Below the pieces are notes generated by a model. It saw nothing but the letters and a program-made list of their open reading frames with translations, searched no databases and was not told the origin of the DNA. From assembly GCA_019802505.1 (NCBI GenBank), contig JAFMOC010000191.1, positions 62,001 to 126,000 of the forward strand: a stretch of DNA of 64,000 nt. Direction: 5' to 3'. Position 1 is the stretch's first letter. The number at the start of each line of letters is the position of its first letter. A program made the position numbers and the translations under genes. This stretch comes from Corydoras sp. C115 (taxonomy: Eukaryota; Chordata; Actinopteri; Siluriformes; Callichthyidae). Positions 26,901 to 40,395 of the stretch are shown piece after piece.

Positions 26901-27850
26901 CAGTCAGGCGTGTAATAAACAGGCATCAAAAACAAGTACATCTGCTGCAAAACGTATAAATAAAACTTAAGCACCTCTCTGTCCTGAATGCACCAACGTT
27001 CTTGTCCATCTTCAGTAAAACCAGAGCCCTTTATTTCTATTTACCCCAAGTCAAGCAAGAACAAAGACTCAAAGCGGGGTGGTTTGCTCACCATTAGAAA
27101 CCCAGGCCTTGCTGTCTGCAGCCACAGGGCTGTGCAGGATGATCCGGAACGGGCAAAGGATCAGTCGTATGTAACGCCTTCGACCTAAGCACCCCATTAA
27201 TATAAAACACGCCCTCAAGACGACAGCGCATGTGATGTGAAAATGCAGCGCTCGGCTGACGGGCCAAGCAGGGCCAAGCCTCGCCATTCATTTTGGAAAA
27301 TGGCTTTTGAAATCTAAGGGATCTGGAGTGACTCTGGAAGGAGGAATGTTCTTATCTCACTTGCCATGTGTTCTGTAGTCTGATTAAGCACTATGGAGGA
27401 CTAAAAGCCGTTATCTCTCCTTAGGGAGGCTGCATAAATTACCAAACGAAGAAGCGCCAACGTTTGTACCATGAGATTTTTAGGTCACGATACGATTTTC
27501 TGGTTGTAAAGTGTGGCTTTTGTTAATATGGTAAATGAAAGATTAAAGGATAACAAGCTTGTACCAGGACTGTACGAGTATGAATGACATAATATGGCGC
27601 TTATTAATATCTGACATCAGCTACGAATCTCTGACAAACCATTCCAGGCCTCGGTCCCTTCATTAGGGAGATGAGTGACAGTAAACTTCTGTACTTCTTC
27701 CAATTCTGTCGTTTTGTTTTTTTCTACTGTGCTAATAGTGACACGGTTACCACACTGAAGCCGCGAGTTGATTGCCATTGCTGCCGTTAATCCTCCTTTG
27801 TTTAGCTGCTTTCTTGCCAGAGGGACAGAAAATAAAAGCGTGTGTAAACC
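21000..27850. other. unique intronic DNA without recognised genes
   Basis: No repeat copy or exon could be supported. The frames at 21868-22316, 24862-25245 and 25962-26375 lack family resemblance and paired splice sites. Small CpG-keeping patches occur near 21.0-21.5 and 25.6-26.3 kb. Confidence 0.45.
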
Positions 27851-28450
27851 GTCGCTTCCCCTCTCGCAGCATCAATTCTGACAAGCCCATCGCTTATCCA
27901 TTAAGCTTCCTCATACACCCTGAGAGCAAATATCTATTGATATTAAAGCTCTCTGTGTTGTGGAGTCGCTGCCAGCTCCGACCCCTTTCACCCAAACTGT
28001 GAGTGACGGCTCTACGGGGGAAGGACGCGGGTCGCCGGCACGTCTCCGTGGCACCGAGAATGAGCTGCGGCCTCCTGCCAGTGGATCGTTCGGTCACGCT
28101 GACGAAAATCACACGCTGTCAATCACAGCCGATTTAAATTCTACACGGAAGCCGACGCTCGCACATTAGGCAATTAGCCAAGCGCCTATTGTCCGTCCAA
28201 ATTAATAAAGCAAACCGAAGGCTGGATCTCTCAGCTGGGGGTTATTGTCATGTCCTGCCTCCAGAAACATTCAATTGCTGACAGTGCTGAATTTATTAGG
28301 CTGGTATTGATTCTTCTTTGTTTCCTGACATTTGAAAACATACAGCTGCGAGAGTGATCATGACTTACGATAATGCGGTGTAATGGCCTGATGTGAGCGG
28401 CCGAGACGATATTAGGAGCCTGTTGCAGAAAATCATGCAATTAGGTGCCG
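27850..28450. promoter_or_regulatory. candidate conserved non-coding block
   Basis: Unique sequence with many homeodomain-type words (TTAGGCAATTAGCC near 28167, CAAATTAATAAAGC near 28198, GATAATGCGGTGTAATG near 28369) and retained CpGs. No exon signature. Evidence is textural. Confidence 0.37.
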
Positions 28451-28844
28451 AGGCTCAGACATGCTGGACATTCATTCAGCTGACAGAAACAAACGCAATG
28501 AGCTTCGGCAGTGTATAGTAAACACTCTGATTCCCAATACAGGTTCTAAAAGCTGTGGAATTTACTTTAAAGTCACATGACCAACACTTACAATTATAAG
28601 TAATAATAAGTTATATATAAGTAAAGATAAGAGCTCAGAGCTACCGGGTACTTTTGTTAAATCCAAAGGGAAGAAAAAAATACAACATATTACACATTTA
28701 TGCGTGTGTGTTATCAATTAAACAATATACTATCTCAAAGTAAATAATTATTTTACTAACCACCAGAACACCAAATCATCCACAGACGCCCTGACCCTCA
28801 TCAAGTTGCATACCATAAAATTAAAACATAATTGTTCGATGCTC

Positions 28845-28845
<1 letters not shown>

Positions 28846-28877
<32 letters not shown>
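28846..28877. repeat. (ATT)n microsatellite
   Basis: About ten ATT units. Confidence 0.95.
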
Positions 28878-28879
<2 letters not shown>

Positions 28880-30784
28880 CAAACCTCAATATCATGACCA
28901 TGTCTGACAGAATGAAGGTTTTTTTTATCAAAACCATTTCTACTTTATTAGAACTAATTTAATAGAAGTGAGTAACAACGTGACAAGATAATAAATTTTA
29001 TAGTGTTATAACACATGTATACGATCTTAATAAGACTCACTGTATTATCTATCCTCCTCCATCTGGCGAATATAACACATTTTATATGTTTCTTTAAACC
29101 CCATCCCCCAAACCAACCCACTCACCCAGCTCTTGGGTCTCTGCCATTGGAAAGTTTCCCCAGTCCACTGTTGTGTTTTGTGCAGCAACTCATTTTTTTT
29201 TTGGTGAAGCACCCTATTTGTTTTTAAACTGCTCAGGTAATGGGCTTCACTGCCTGTGTTTACAAAGCTGTCTCTGTAACACACACACCAAGAATTCCAA
29301 TGTACCTGTACTGTTCTGTATCTGTAAAAATGGAATCTCGCGCTCTCTCTCTCTCTCCCTCGCTCTACCAAGTTTTATACAGTTGTTACTGATATTGTCC
29401 ATGAGGGAGGCATGAGTGTAAAATTTCTTCATGGCAGGATTAACCAGATAAGATGGAATGCAAATAGGATTTTCTGCAGCATAACCACTGAAGGCAGCTT
29501 GTAATGAAACCCCAGCAGGTTCTCCACAACTGCCATGTCCTTTTTACTCCGTCTCAGGTGGGGTGAGCGACGCCGAAAAGGGTCAGCCGTCGGCAACCCA
29601 ACCGGCTCTGCTTCTGCTTCACATTAGACCTCTGGAGCATGTTCCAAATAAACAGATATTTTCAGCAGGGTACCCAACAGTTAGTAATTTGAAACTCGCT
29701 GCTTGCACGTAGGTCTCTGGCCCACTCTCTGGAACCAATCAAAACTCCCAAAGGGACTCCACGTTCCCCTTAATCTCCTGGTTTTATTACTTCCCAGACG
29801 CAGTCAGCCCATTCCCCCGGTCCCCCGGCACACCCCCCCTACAGTCGTCTCTTTTGTAGTGATCTCCAGCGTACACTGGGATTTCTTTAAACCAAAGCAC
29901 GGTGCTTCTCATACAGGAGAGCAGCTTTCATCAGCTGAACGACTCAGAATCGGACCGTCTGTCCATTCGGAACGCTCGTGGGGTCACGCTGATGTAAACC
30001 AGAACCGTGTTTCATCCTTTTGATGTTTTCTGCACAGGGTGAGAGGCTGAATAAGACCTGTTTGCTGAACTCATGCTTGTGGCTCTTTTTATTAGGAGAT
30101 GCAGATGTCCTGGGGTCGAACATGTGTTCGGTGTTTATCAACAGAAAACCCATTCGTAAATCATCTGTCCCAAAAAAATCCAATCTGAAATACAGACGTC
30201 CCACGTGAGCAGCCGGTTTCCAGTTCGGCCGTACCAGAAGCAGTCCTCAATGATGCAACAAATGTTATTCTCCTTTTAACTGTTCCATAAATCCAAATCT
30301 CACCACAACGATCAACCAGATTAACCAGAGATCCTTCACAGATCGGTTCATTTAAATCAGTCATTTACTCAGAGGACTTCCACATCTTTTCTAAAAGAAC
30401 AAAAGGGTTCTGCGGTAGGCACTTGGTCTGTTAACAGGTATGAGATGGAAAGGTCCCTGGCATTCTAAAGGAGTGCACAATAGAACCTGCATCTCTTAAA
30501 ATGCGTATTTACTTAATTAATCCCGTCAATGAATTATTGACTATTAAAACATTTGATATTTTAAAGGCTTTTGCAGAATTTTTCACATCTCAGCTCATAA
30601 TGCGTCTTTTAAACTTTCCACAAAAAAAGCTCTTAATTGTTCCAACCTCATAAAACACACAACTGAACGCAGCAACGGGCACCGGGTCGCTTTTTCAACG
30701 CAAAGCATCTCCTTTAGATGCAAAAGGGAAAAACAGCGGATCCACATCAGACAAAACGGCAGACAGCACGAGCTGAACGAGGGC

Positions 30785-31340
30785 ACTAAAGGTGGTGCAG
30801 TCTGCTCTTACCTCTCTGAGCGCGTGCGGGATCGAGCGAGCACAGCGGGGTGAGGAAGAGGAGGAAGAGGAGCAGCCGCGCTCCCCGCTCCGCCATCCCT
30901 TCCAACTAAAAGCCAACGTTTCTTACGCCGCCAACACGCACGGAAAGCCAGCCGCAGCCCCCCCTCCACTTCAGCGCACTTTCCAGATCAGCAGTCCGCC
31001 CGGAGCGCGATCATCTGCGGCCGCTCACTTCGGAAAAGTCGCTCCAAGAAACATGGATCTGGAGCGCGGCGCAAACTTAAAGCAGCGAATAAACCACGGG
31101 CTCAATCCATCCCGGCGGCGGGGTCGGCTGCGCTTCAGAGAGGAGGCCGACCGAAAGAAGAAGCTGGAGGCTCCGGAAGGAAAGCCGTGCGCCGTGTATT
31201 TTCCTCCAACAAGAGCGAACGCACCGAAATGCCCTGCCTGCCCGTGCGGAGCGCAACAGCGGCGTGGAAGAGGGCAGAAATCCGCGCGGAGAGTCCGAAA
31301 ATATGAACTGGACTATTTTATGAGCCTGAACCGGATTCAC
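30785..31340 (-). promoter_or_regulatory. CpG island around the signal-peptide exon
   Basis: Dense CpG with GC-rich tracts over about 550 bp, unlike the AT-rich flanks from 31.6 kb onward. The part above 30896 would be promoter and 5' UTR of the minus-strand gene. A 211-codon plus-strand frame across it (30792-31427) is low-complexity, rich in Glu, Arg and Lys, and is a by-product of the GC-rich sequence. Confidence 0.7.
30812..30896 (-). CDS. first coding exon (signal peptide) of a secreted or membrane protein; neogenin-like (tentative)
   Basis: The ATG at 30896-30894 has a G at -3 and a G at +4. It opens a frame MAERGARLLLFLLFLTPLCS followed by LDPARAQR, a classic signal peptide: basic n-region, leucine/phenylalanine core, then a small-residue cleavage region around PARAQ. 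After 28 codons plus one base the frame meets the donor GAG|GTAAGAGC. Phase 1 after a signal-peptide exon is usual for Ig-superfamily receptors. The exon sits in a CpG island. The N-terminus resembles what I recall of neogenin (MAAERGARRLL in human), and human NEO1 shares 15q24 with SCAMP2. No second exon is visible down to position 1, so the family cannot be proved here. It could be another secreted protein. That it is a first coding exon is much surer than the name. Confidence 0.72.
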
Positions 31341-31461
31341 ATGGTTACATCTAAGATGCGGAAAGAAAGTCTGGATGGTGGACGGAAAGCAAAACAAAAA
31401 GCTATGGGAGCATCGGTGCCTCTATAGGGGCTTTCTCCACCCTTTTGGAGGACCGCCTATT

Positions 31462-31605
31462 CATCCTGACCATTTGTGAGGTCAGACGGCGTTAGATGAG
31501 AAGGTCGCAAGACTCACAATCTCTGTTCTAGTTCATTCCAAAGGGTGTTGATTAATACACTACAGAAATTTAAAAAGGGCCTTCCCCCAAAAGAGCCGTA
31601 AATTC
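31462..31605 (-). mobile_element. Tc1-like transposon remnant
   Basis: CATTTGTGAGGTCAGACGGC, CTAGTTCATTCCAAAGGGTG and AAAGGGCCTTCCCCCAAAAG in family order. It lies just beyond the CpG island. Confidence 0.65.
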
Positions 31606-31639
31606 TGTCCATATAATATAATGTGTTGTTAAATCAACA

Positions 31640-34600
31640 TTAAAGTTACATCATCAGGTTTTGTTATGATAAAATAAATAATGGCACTATTTGAAATGCC
31701 AGACGTATTTTGTAGATAATTACTGTATTACTACTGTGTAACCTGAACATATAACAAATTAAATGCTGATTTTTTTGTGTCCCCACAGTCGTAATATCAT
31801 GTTTGTAAAAAGTTAAAATGTCCAAAAATCAAAGGTCACATAAGTCATAAATAATAACTGTATTTTAATATAGCCTGACATTAGAATATTTAATGAAACT
31901 GTAAAAAACACGATAAAAGGCATCTGATCTGATACTTTACTTAATAATATTGACTCATTCGTTCTGGTTCAATAAAGTCCCTAACAGGTTTTATATTCGA
32001 AATGGGTTCTAAAGCAGTGCAGTTCTATAATAGCAGCTGTAGTTATAGAGTGGTCTTTACCTAAGTACCGCCATCTGCTGTCGACTTTTGGGTATCATTT
32101 TCTGTGTGAATAAACTAAAATTGTAAATTTGAACTAAAAACTTGTTTTTAACCCGGGGTTGTAATGCTGCCACTGTTAGGTCTGAAATAATTATACACTC
32201 GGGACATTAAATTATCATTAATACAACAGTTTGGGGAAGGCCCCACATGGTAGGTTTAAGATTAAATGTGCAGTTAACACACCTCCTTGCCGGTTGTGAA
32301 TCCTTCAGACAAACAGTGGCGCCATGAGTTTGACAGAACACAGACTTTACAGTAGGAATCTGGCAGAGAAAACCTGTTTAATGTCCAGTGCGACTGCTTC
32401 GGACATTTGCTTTCTCACATACAGCTCCTCTGGGTAATGTCTAGAAAGGGTCTGGGTCACAGTGCTTGTGTGGTGATGACTTCAATAGACATCGCCACTT
32501 AAAAAATTATGAAGGCTCACGACTTTGAGCACGATCCGACCATCCAACAACACTAAATCAGGCCTTTTATCCTCATAAAGCCAGTTTCCATGGAGCCACT
32601 CCTTCATTTTCTGGCTCAAACACATCTCCCTTATAGTACAGTAAATATATCGCTGTAACGCTTGAGCACCCGCATTCAAAATTCTGGTACATAGAGTGGA
32701 ACATGCTGGCATGAGTGACGGAACATACAAATCAAAGCTTCAGCAGAGCAAAAAAAACACACGTCACAAGGATCCTCTCAGTGGGTTTCTATTGTGTGCT
32801 GCATTCACAGATCCTAGAATCTACAGACAAAGACTCTTTTACAAGAGAACGGGTCTCTCACAGTCTCATGCAACAGGGTCCCAAATACCACGGTTGACTA
32901 TTGAGAAATTACAGAATGTCCTGACTGTGTAATTTGTTATTTAACTCACTAGCGGCAAGGATTAAAGCATTTGGCTGCCAAAACAGCGAGGATTATAGGG
33001 ATCATTACTGCTTCAGAAAACACAGGAAATTAATCTGATCACTGTAAATGCCAAATCCCAATTAGTATAGGCGAGCGCGTCTGGTCATAGTGGATAAAGA
33101 CATCATCTGTTAGGTAAACAACTGTGACGGCTTATAGAGCCATTGTAGCTATGCTCACTGGCCATTTCATCAGGTACGTGCACCATAACACTTGCGAGTG
33201 TGTAATTGACTGCCGCTCATCTCATGCAATTGCGAGTAAACACCCCGGCTCGGTAAGAAAGTAAAATAGTGACCTAATTATAGTTGTGCTTAATGCTGGC
33301 TGACGTCTTTTACTGCCCACTCGAGAAGACACTTCAACACTGATGACACATCCTGAAAATGTGCTTTAGGTTCATTTAGTCATGTCATAACCGAGGTCAG
33401 GCAGCAGCAGAAGTGAGATGGCTTGTGTTAACACAGTGTTTCCTACACTGTATGGACAAAAGGACTGGGACACGGTATTTTCAATAGATACAGAGAACAT
33501 GACAAACAGTCACGCCACAGTCGGTTAATAAATAACAACAAGGGCAGAAAGAAGAAAGCATCTAACAACAGGAAATGCAAATAGCTGCATAAATGGTGAT
33601 CCAGTGAGTACACAGCCTCTTACTTCAGCCATCATCTGCAATGCATTACCCAGATGCCATTTCCTGACCAACAAACACTGTGATACAGGATTCAACTGGC
33701 AGACAGCAGCACACACATCAGCAGTTTCTCCTCAGTGGTTTAACCTGCTGCTCAACTCTGCACAAGGCTTTAAAAAAGGACGATGCTCAACGTATAAAAC
33801 AGTAATGCTGCAAGTCTGAAAATAATAATTTAGAGAAATTCTGGGAGAAATAAAACCTACTGTTAAAACTGTGACATGAAATAGAAATGTACCAGACACA
33901 CAGTACAAAGCTCTGTTTGCAAAAATTAATTGTTGTAGAATAACAGAGATGTTCGTTGTTGTCTATCTGCATGGAATTATAAAATTTAATACATGCGTTG
34001 ATTTACTAAGCCAAAATTCAGATTAAACTCTTATCATGATAATAATAATAATTGCTCATTTGTAAATTGGGACTCTGAGATAGACCGCATAGACGACTGT
34101 CTGAGCGTGCAGACCGAGACACAGAGGCAGTAGTGTGTTGGATTGCTCCATAACTACAAAAACATGGCAATGAACCGTTGAGTTTAGCTTTAACAGCTCC
34201 AGCAGAACCAGCTTGGTTGGTAAAAGGAAGCAGTCGGCACTCTGTGAATGTCGTAAGCAGTCAACCGCTGTAATGCAGTTTAACTTGAATATTTGTCCTT
34301 ACTGCAAACAATGGTTGGACACGGACAGACTACTGAAGATGAACGAACAATGTTAAACTTTATGTGAAACAAATGAGAAAATCATGCAGCTGAATCTCTC
34401 TGCAATTAAAACTAAACAGATGGGAATCTGTGCGCCGACTCTTCTTTTTTGACGTGAAGAAACCTCACCAAAGACCATGCAACCGGTCAGATATATGACC
34501 CGAGACCGACGTCTTCCTCCTCGCTTTGTGAAGGTCATTCTTTCAGCCAGAGGTGGTGTAGTGTTGCACATGGAAGCCATAAAAGTACTTATGAAGTGGA

Positions 34601-35040
34601 TTTGCAGGCAGCCTGGACAACAAAATCCTCATGACAGTTTTAAGAACCGAGGAAATAAGGTGTATTACACACCCCTGTGCTGCCTGCACTGAAACAGATC
34701 TCTGATATGAATCAGGGTGCTAGCAGGGTTCCGTCTGACGTGGAACAAGGCAAAGTAGAACGTAATGCCAGATCAATATCTTATTTATCAATTTTCGGCC
34801 GACTGTTTACTTTATCAATGAAAGATAAGTATGTTGAGATGACAATGCAATAAAAACCAGTTAAGAGCGCTGCGCTGTTTCATGGCTGAGGTCACGGAGC
34901 GACAACGACGACACACATACAACCAACTCATAAAATAACAGTATTTATTTACCTTATATAATACACTGAAATAAAATGTTTTACTAAATGAAACTGTAAT
35001 GAGGTAAATGGTGTACGGTTGTAGCTGTGATTTCAACAAG
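31640..35040. other. AT-rich intergenic DNA, no gene seen
   Basis: Low-GC sequence with small Tc1-like traces (ACAGTTTGGGGAAGGCCCCA at 32228; TGTATGGACAAAAGGACTGG at 33450, resembling a Tc1-type terminal repeat). No frame with splice support. Confidence 0.5.
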
Positions 35041-35054
35041 CTTAATTATCTTAA

Positions 35055-35420
35055 GCTTAATTCATTCATTATCTTCCGCTTTATCCTATACATTAGGGTC
35101 GCAGGGGGGGTTCCCCATGCCCATCCAGGGGAGAACGTTTTGGGCGCTGGGCAGATACACCCAGGACAGGGCGCCAATCTATCGCTGGGCACACACTCAC
35201 ACACATACAGACACGCACACAAACACACTTTACATGGGGCAATTTGGAGAACTCAATTGACTTGATCCATGATTTTAGACTGTGGGAGGAAACCGGAGAA
35301 CCCGGAGGAAACCCATGTGGACACGGGGAGAACATGGAAACTCCACCCAGATGGGGATTCGAACCGGGAATCCTTAGTGCTGAGAGGCGAACGTGCTAAC
35401 CACTAAGCCACCGTGCCGCC
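35055..35420 (-). mobile_element. tRNA-headed fish SINE, full length, minus strand
   Basis: Reads from the (ATTC)n tail to the tRNA-like head ending GCCACCGTGCCGCC. It is flanked by the 13-bp direct repeat TTAATTATCTTAA (35042-35054 and 35421-35433). The B box complement GGATTCGAACC lies near 35355. Well preserved, so a comparatively young insertion. Confidence 0.92.
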
Positions 35421-36557
35421 TTAATTATCTTAATTATTTTGCAAAGATAATTTGAAAAAGCTCAAATCATGAGAATTGTATTTTTTATTTCCTGTCAAGT
35501 TGAGCGTGATTTGTGAAGCTGCTCACTGTGTTTGAGGGGTGACATTTAAATCATGTTCCTGCCTCCACTACAGTGAGTGAGTGAGTATTGCCACACTGGA
35601 TTAAAGAAAAGTTTAATGCAGTGAAGACTCAACCTCTGGGCTCCACTGTCTGCAGCTCCTGTGAGGCAGAAGACTTTAAAAAAACACAACTTAAAGATGG
35701 AAGTTTTCTGCCTCGTATATCAGACACAACACTCAATAAGCCAGAGGTTACAAACTGAGGTTTAAAGACAAACGGGTGCTTTGACAAAAAGACAGCATTG
35801 TGTGATGGATCATGAAAGGAAATATAGAACTGAGGACTTTGTGTGAAGTCTAGTACAATACGACTGGATTTAGAACGATCTGGCTGGCAGATGTGAAGTC
35901 TGGTGATAAAAACTGTGATGTACAAAGATGAATCTGGCAAAAAAAGTGTAGTTTGTTTCTTATAGCTGCTCTCCATCAACACGTGGAGCCAAGCCAAGAC
36001 TAAATATTTAACCGCAGACATGAACAGGTCTCAATGGAACCTTCATTTCTCTCAGAGTTTGGTTTGTGCATCCAACTTACACAGGAGTGTTTGTCCGGTG
36101 AAAACAAAACGTTTCGACAACCGACTGTTTTGCTTAAACAAAAAACAGATTGTTTTTATACAGTCGCGTCTCAGAGTCCAACAACTGTCTGATGCCAAGA
36201 ACGACTGTGAAGGAAAATGAAAACTATCCAAACATCTTTTCAGCCTTTGATTACTTGAGCATGAACGCACACAGTGGTTGTTTCCAGCTGCATCACTCTG
36301 CTGACAAACTGAACTTATGTATATTTACGTAGCCTGAGTCAAGTGATCAAACTCGACTCCCCAGAGCTGAAATGTCACGATTTTGTTAACCATCCATCAG
36401 GACTTTCATTACAAGTCTAGGTGTTGCATTCCAAGATGTTAGGCAATCATATACAATGTGCAAACACACGCTTTTAAAACACGGACCAAAATTAATATGA
36501 AAAAAACACCACAATGAGCCGTTACAGTCTCAAAACACCAGGAAGAATTTGCTTAGT

Positions 36558-36770
36558 TCACCGGCCACTTTATTAGGATCAATTCCTGGTTTCTACACTG
36601 TGTCGTACTACAGACCGACTCCTCATACGGAGTTAAATCTCATATATTCTGTTCAGAGGGAATCAGTTCCATTAAAAAGCAGGAATTATTTATGTGATTG
36701 ATGATGCTCAATCCAGCAGTGACACAACTGACAGAAAACAATGGACTACAGACAAATTTAGTTGTGATTG
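36558..36770. repeat. fold-back repeat fragment
   Basis: Begins CACCGGCCACTTTATTAGGA, the end motif of the family, with a decayed interior and AATGGACTACAGAC near 36740. Confidence 0.5.
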
Positions 36771-37901
36771 TAAACCTAATATAGTGCATATTATTATACA
36801 TATGACAAAACATATATTTTTAAAAACATAGTATTATTTTGGGGGGTTTATTTCTAGTGAGAATCAGAACAGGTTCATCGAGACACTGGCACCAAGCCGA
36901 GCATCACACACTTGTTCACACCCCGGGGCAATAAGTAGACTATTCACCAACTGGCATGCTTTGGATGGAAGTGGGATATTGTACAGCATCGACACTTTGG
37001 GCTACACCACCATGAGTGGATCATACAATAAAACATATCAATCAGTCTAATGTGTCATTAAAATGCTGGAGATGTACGTGGATGCTTTTTGGAGGGTTTG
37101 GCAAGTTCTCTTTGTGTCCACGTGGATTTCAATAAAACTGACTCTTCAAATCATGCAAATAAGGAGGATACTTAAAATGTACAGCTAATTAAACTAACAA
37201 GCATTTTAATCCAAGAATAATGAGCATCATTTCTGAAGTTCTCATTAAGTACACTAATAAACAGATGCATCTTTAGATCAGGTTTCTGTTTAAGTCTGAT
37301 GTCAGAAACTGGAACATCAATTCTCACCATTCAAGACTCAGGACTCTTTGCTGAAGTGAAATCTCTCAGTTGGAGTGCTAACTGTAAGACCTGCTTTATA
37401 GTTATGATTTTTTCCACCTTCTTTATTTCTTATCACAGTGATCCGTCTGTTCCACACGTGCTAAATGGCATGCACTAAGTGTGAGGGTAACACTGTATGA
37501 CATTACCACATACATATGGCACTCTAACACCCTGCTCTGCTTCATTTTAAATGTTTTCTTTCTGTGGTCGGCCACTTTTTAAAAAAAAAGATGTTATAAT
37601 AATATTTATTAAGTAGTTTAAAATTAGCTTCTTTGTTCTTACGTATGCAAAGACATCAGTTTAGTTAATTACGCTGAGATTAAATGCTTGAAATCAAAAT
37701 GTATTAGTTTCTCATAGCAACAAAAAAAGTCATCTGACCAAATTCAGGATATAAATTTGAATTCTAGTCTTATTTCAAATGTAAAAAAAAAGCTTTAGCG
37801 TCAGCTGTATTGCACCTGCAGTCCTTCCCTGGTCCTCTGATGTTTCAACACTGTTTGCTGAACAACGCAATATTTTGTATTCCAGTTAATCTAACATTCA
37901 T

Positions 37902-38206
37902 AGCTCCACCTACCATAATGATGCACTTTGATGTTGTACAATCACAGATTGTAGTCCATCTGTTCCTCTGCAAGCTTTGTTACTCCTTTACTCCGCCCTC
38001 TAATGGTCACAGGATCACCACCATGTCAGTCACTGCAGTGCTGAAAATGATCCACCACTCAATGGTGGTGGTGACCATCGGCGCAAAACAAAACGACTAA
38101 GGCGGCATGAAGTGATACACAACTACAGTCAGTGACAGCACATCTACAATGTCCATTTAAGACATAAAATCAAGGCTGTTTATCTAATAAAGTGGCCGGT
38201 GTGAGT
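37902..38206. repeat. fold-back interspersed repeat, both halves
   Basis: Minus-half words (GCTCCACCTACCATAATG, CAGATTGTAGTCCATCTG, CTAATGGTCACAGG) are followed by plus-half words (CATGTCAGTCACTGCAGTGC, GATCCACCACTC), and it closes with AATAAAGTGGCCGG, the complement of the end motif CCACTTTATT. The 96-codon frame here is repeat-derived. Confidence 0.7.
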
Positions 38207-39394
38207 TTACGATGAAGGCAGAGAGAGGCAGGAAAACAGATGGCAGGACAGAAATCAGTCAGACACAGAGACAGCCTGACGGCTTGGCAGATCAACAGAG
38301 AACGAAGTACAAACTTCACGACAGAAAGTAAACAGGTATCAAGGTTAAAGGAGTTAAACAATACGAGTAGATTCCTAAAGCAGTGAGCGTGTCTGATGCA
38401 ACCAGAATGTGAATTGTAGAACCTAAACATGTGGGTTAATAACCTTTAAACCACCCGCATGAAAGGGAAGCCTCAGATATTAGAGGTCTATTAGCGCCTT
38501 CAGTTATTGAGTCAGACACCAATGGGATTCTTCAACGTATTGAAAACGGCAAATGTCAAAACAGTATGTATTTTTTAGCATCACAGTAGATAATTCATGT
38601 TTATGGCTTAAATATTAAAACCAGTATGAGAAATAGATGCTCGGTGAACACAGAGCGGGAATATCATCACCGACACCCATCTAATGAAACTCATGAAGGT
38701 GGAGGATGATATTTGTGGTTAGATGGTGAGAGAACGTGTTAACGTGCTACTGTATTTATTAAAACTGTCAGTCAGGAAAACAATAGTTTATGAAGGTTAA
38801 GGGTAAAACAAAGGAAAACATCTCTGTTGCACTAAAGGCTCAATTTGCTGTGTGCATGCGAAACGCAGGGAGGATGATTTGTGACGAATTGCGGTGAGAC
38901 TGGCATCTGCGCGGCATATGGGACTCCGCTGGCAGAGCCCGCTCAGTTCCACTGAACAGGTGTAACGGCAATTTACTGGAGGGGACAACTTCAATAATCC
39001 AATGAGCACCAACTGGCAGAGCTCCGTGCCATCTCGCCGGGCCTTTTCACATTTTGCTAGATATGTGCCACGTTGCCAGCCAGGGCAAACTGCCACGGTG
39101 CCACCAAGTGTGCCAAAGTTTTCACAAATTTAGCCGTACATATGATTCACACACTTGCGGTTTATTAACTTAGCTGTGATAAATGTGTAAAAACTGATGG
39201 GAGGATGCCGATTTGGAGCGTTCATACAATGAGAGTTTAGAATAACTGTGTTCTGATTATACAAACGTATTATAAATATACAGCTCGGCCATGCTGTGAA
39301 GTAAAATTAATAGCAATAAGCCTAACTATGATACTAACCAATTTAATGAAGCACATCCTGGTTTCATTGTTCGTTTTATGTGGCAATAATGCCA

Positions 39395-39545
39395 CAGTGT
39401 GGGTATTATCAGTGTGGTGGATTATCCTCAGCACCGCAGTGGCACTGATGTGATGGTGGTGTCAGTGTGTGTTGTGATGTACCGCAGTCTGTAATTGTGA
39501 AATCAATATGTTGTGTAGAACTGATTTAATAAACACTAGCTGTAG
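39395..39545. repeat. fold-back repeat fragment
   Basis: GTGGATTATCCTCAGCACCG, CAGTGGCACTGATGTGATGG and CCGCAGTCTGTAATTGTG. Confidence 0.55.
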
Positions 39546-39865
39546 GAATTAGAAGAAGATTTAAGCTTACAAAGCCATTTTGAGGAAGGCCCGGCCACTT
39601 ACCGCCCTGATTGTGTACCGGTGCAGTAATACCGTACTAAATAGTTATGTTAAACTTGTATAACATAGTATTAGAGATTAACACTGAGGTGACATGAATG
39701 TGTTTAACGGAATATTTCAACAGGAGGCAAAGTAATTAAATTAAACCTAAATTACCAAACGAGTTACACATGAGCTCACATTACTACATCATCGTTTCCC
39801 ATCAGTGTTGTGTTCCAAAATCCCTGAGTGTTCTGACCAACACTGTGTAATTACTACATCTACTA

Positions 39866-39888
39866 CATCATCATCATCATCATCATCA
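39866..39888. repeat. (ATC)n microsatellite
   Basis: Short ATC tract. Confidence 0.85.
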
Positions 39889-40395
39889 CAGTAATTATTA
39901 CTGAGGTGTCATGTGGTTTTGAATTGATTTCATATTCTTCAACTTTATAAAAACTGAATAATGCCACTGCTCTGTCCCTGAATGCCCCCCCCCCACACAC
40001 ACACACACAAACCTTCTTCAGATTTGATTAAAATTCCGTTCTGCTGGAATAAAACACACTGGAATTTATAGGAGCTGCAATTTCTTCTCTCACTGGCACG
40101 CTGCACTGGTTCCAAAATCCCTTTAAATAATAAGACCCTCTCGAAATTGTGCTGTACTGTTTCTTTCTGCCTGAATTATGCCTCTCATGATGCCTCTGCA
40201 TTAGTAACATATACTGTGAGCAGAGAGTCATTACAGCAGGACGCTTGTATTCCAGAGGCTGGTGAGGACGAGCAGCCGCAATGAATCTCCCTAATGTCTT
40301 ATTCATCAACTCGGCTGCAGTAAGGAACCGTCCTGTTACAACTGCAGGCTGCACGGAGGAACGCTCGAGGTGCTGGAGCCTCTCAGTACATACAG

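Noticed and set aside
30792..31427. 211-codon plus-strand open frame
   Set aside because: It lies antisense to the signal-peptide exon in a CpG island, is low-complexity and has no recognisable domain. GC-rich islands often give long chance frames.
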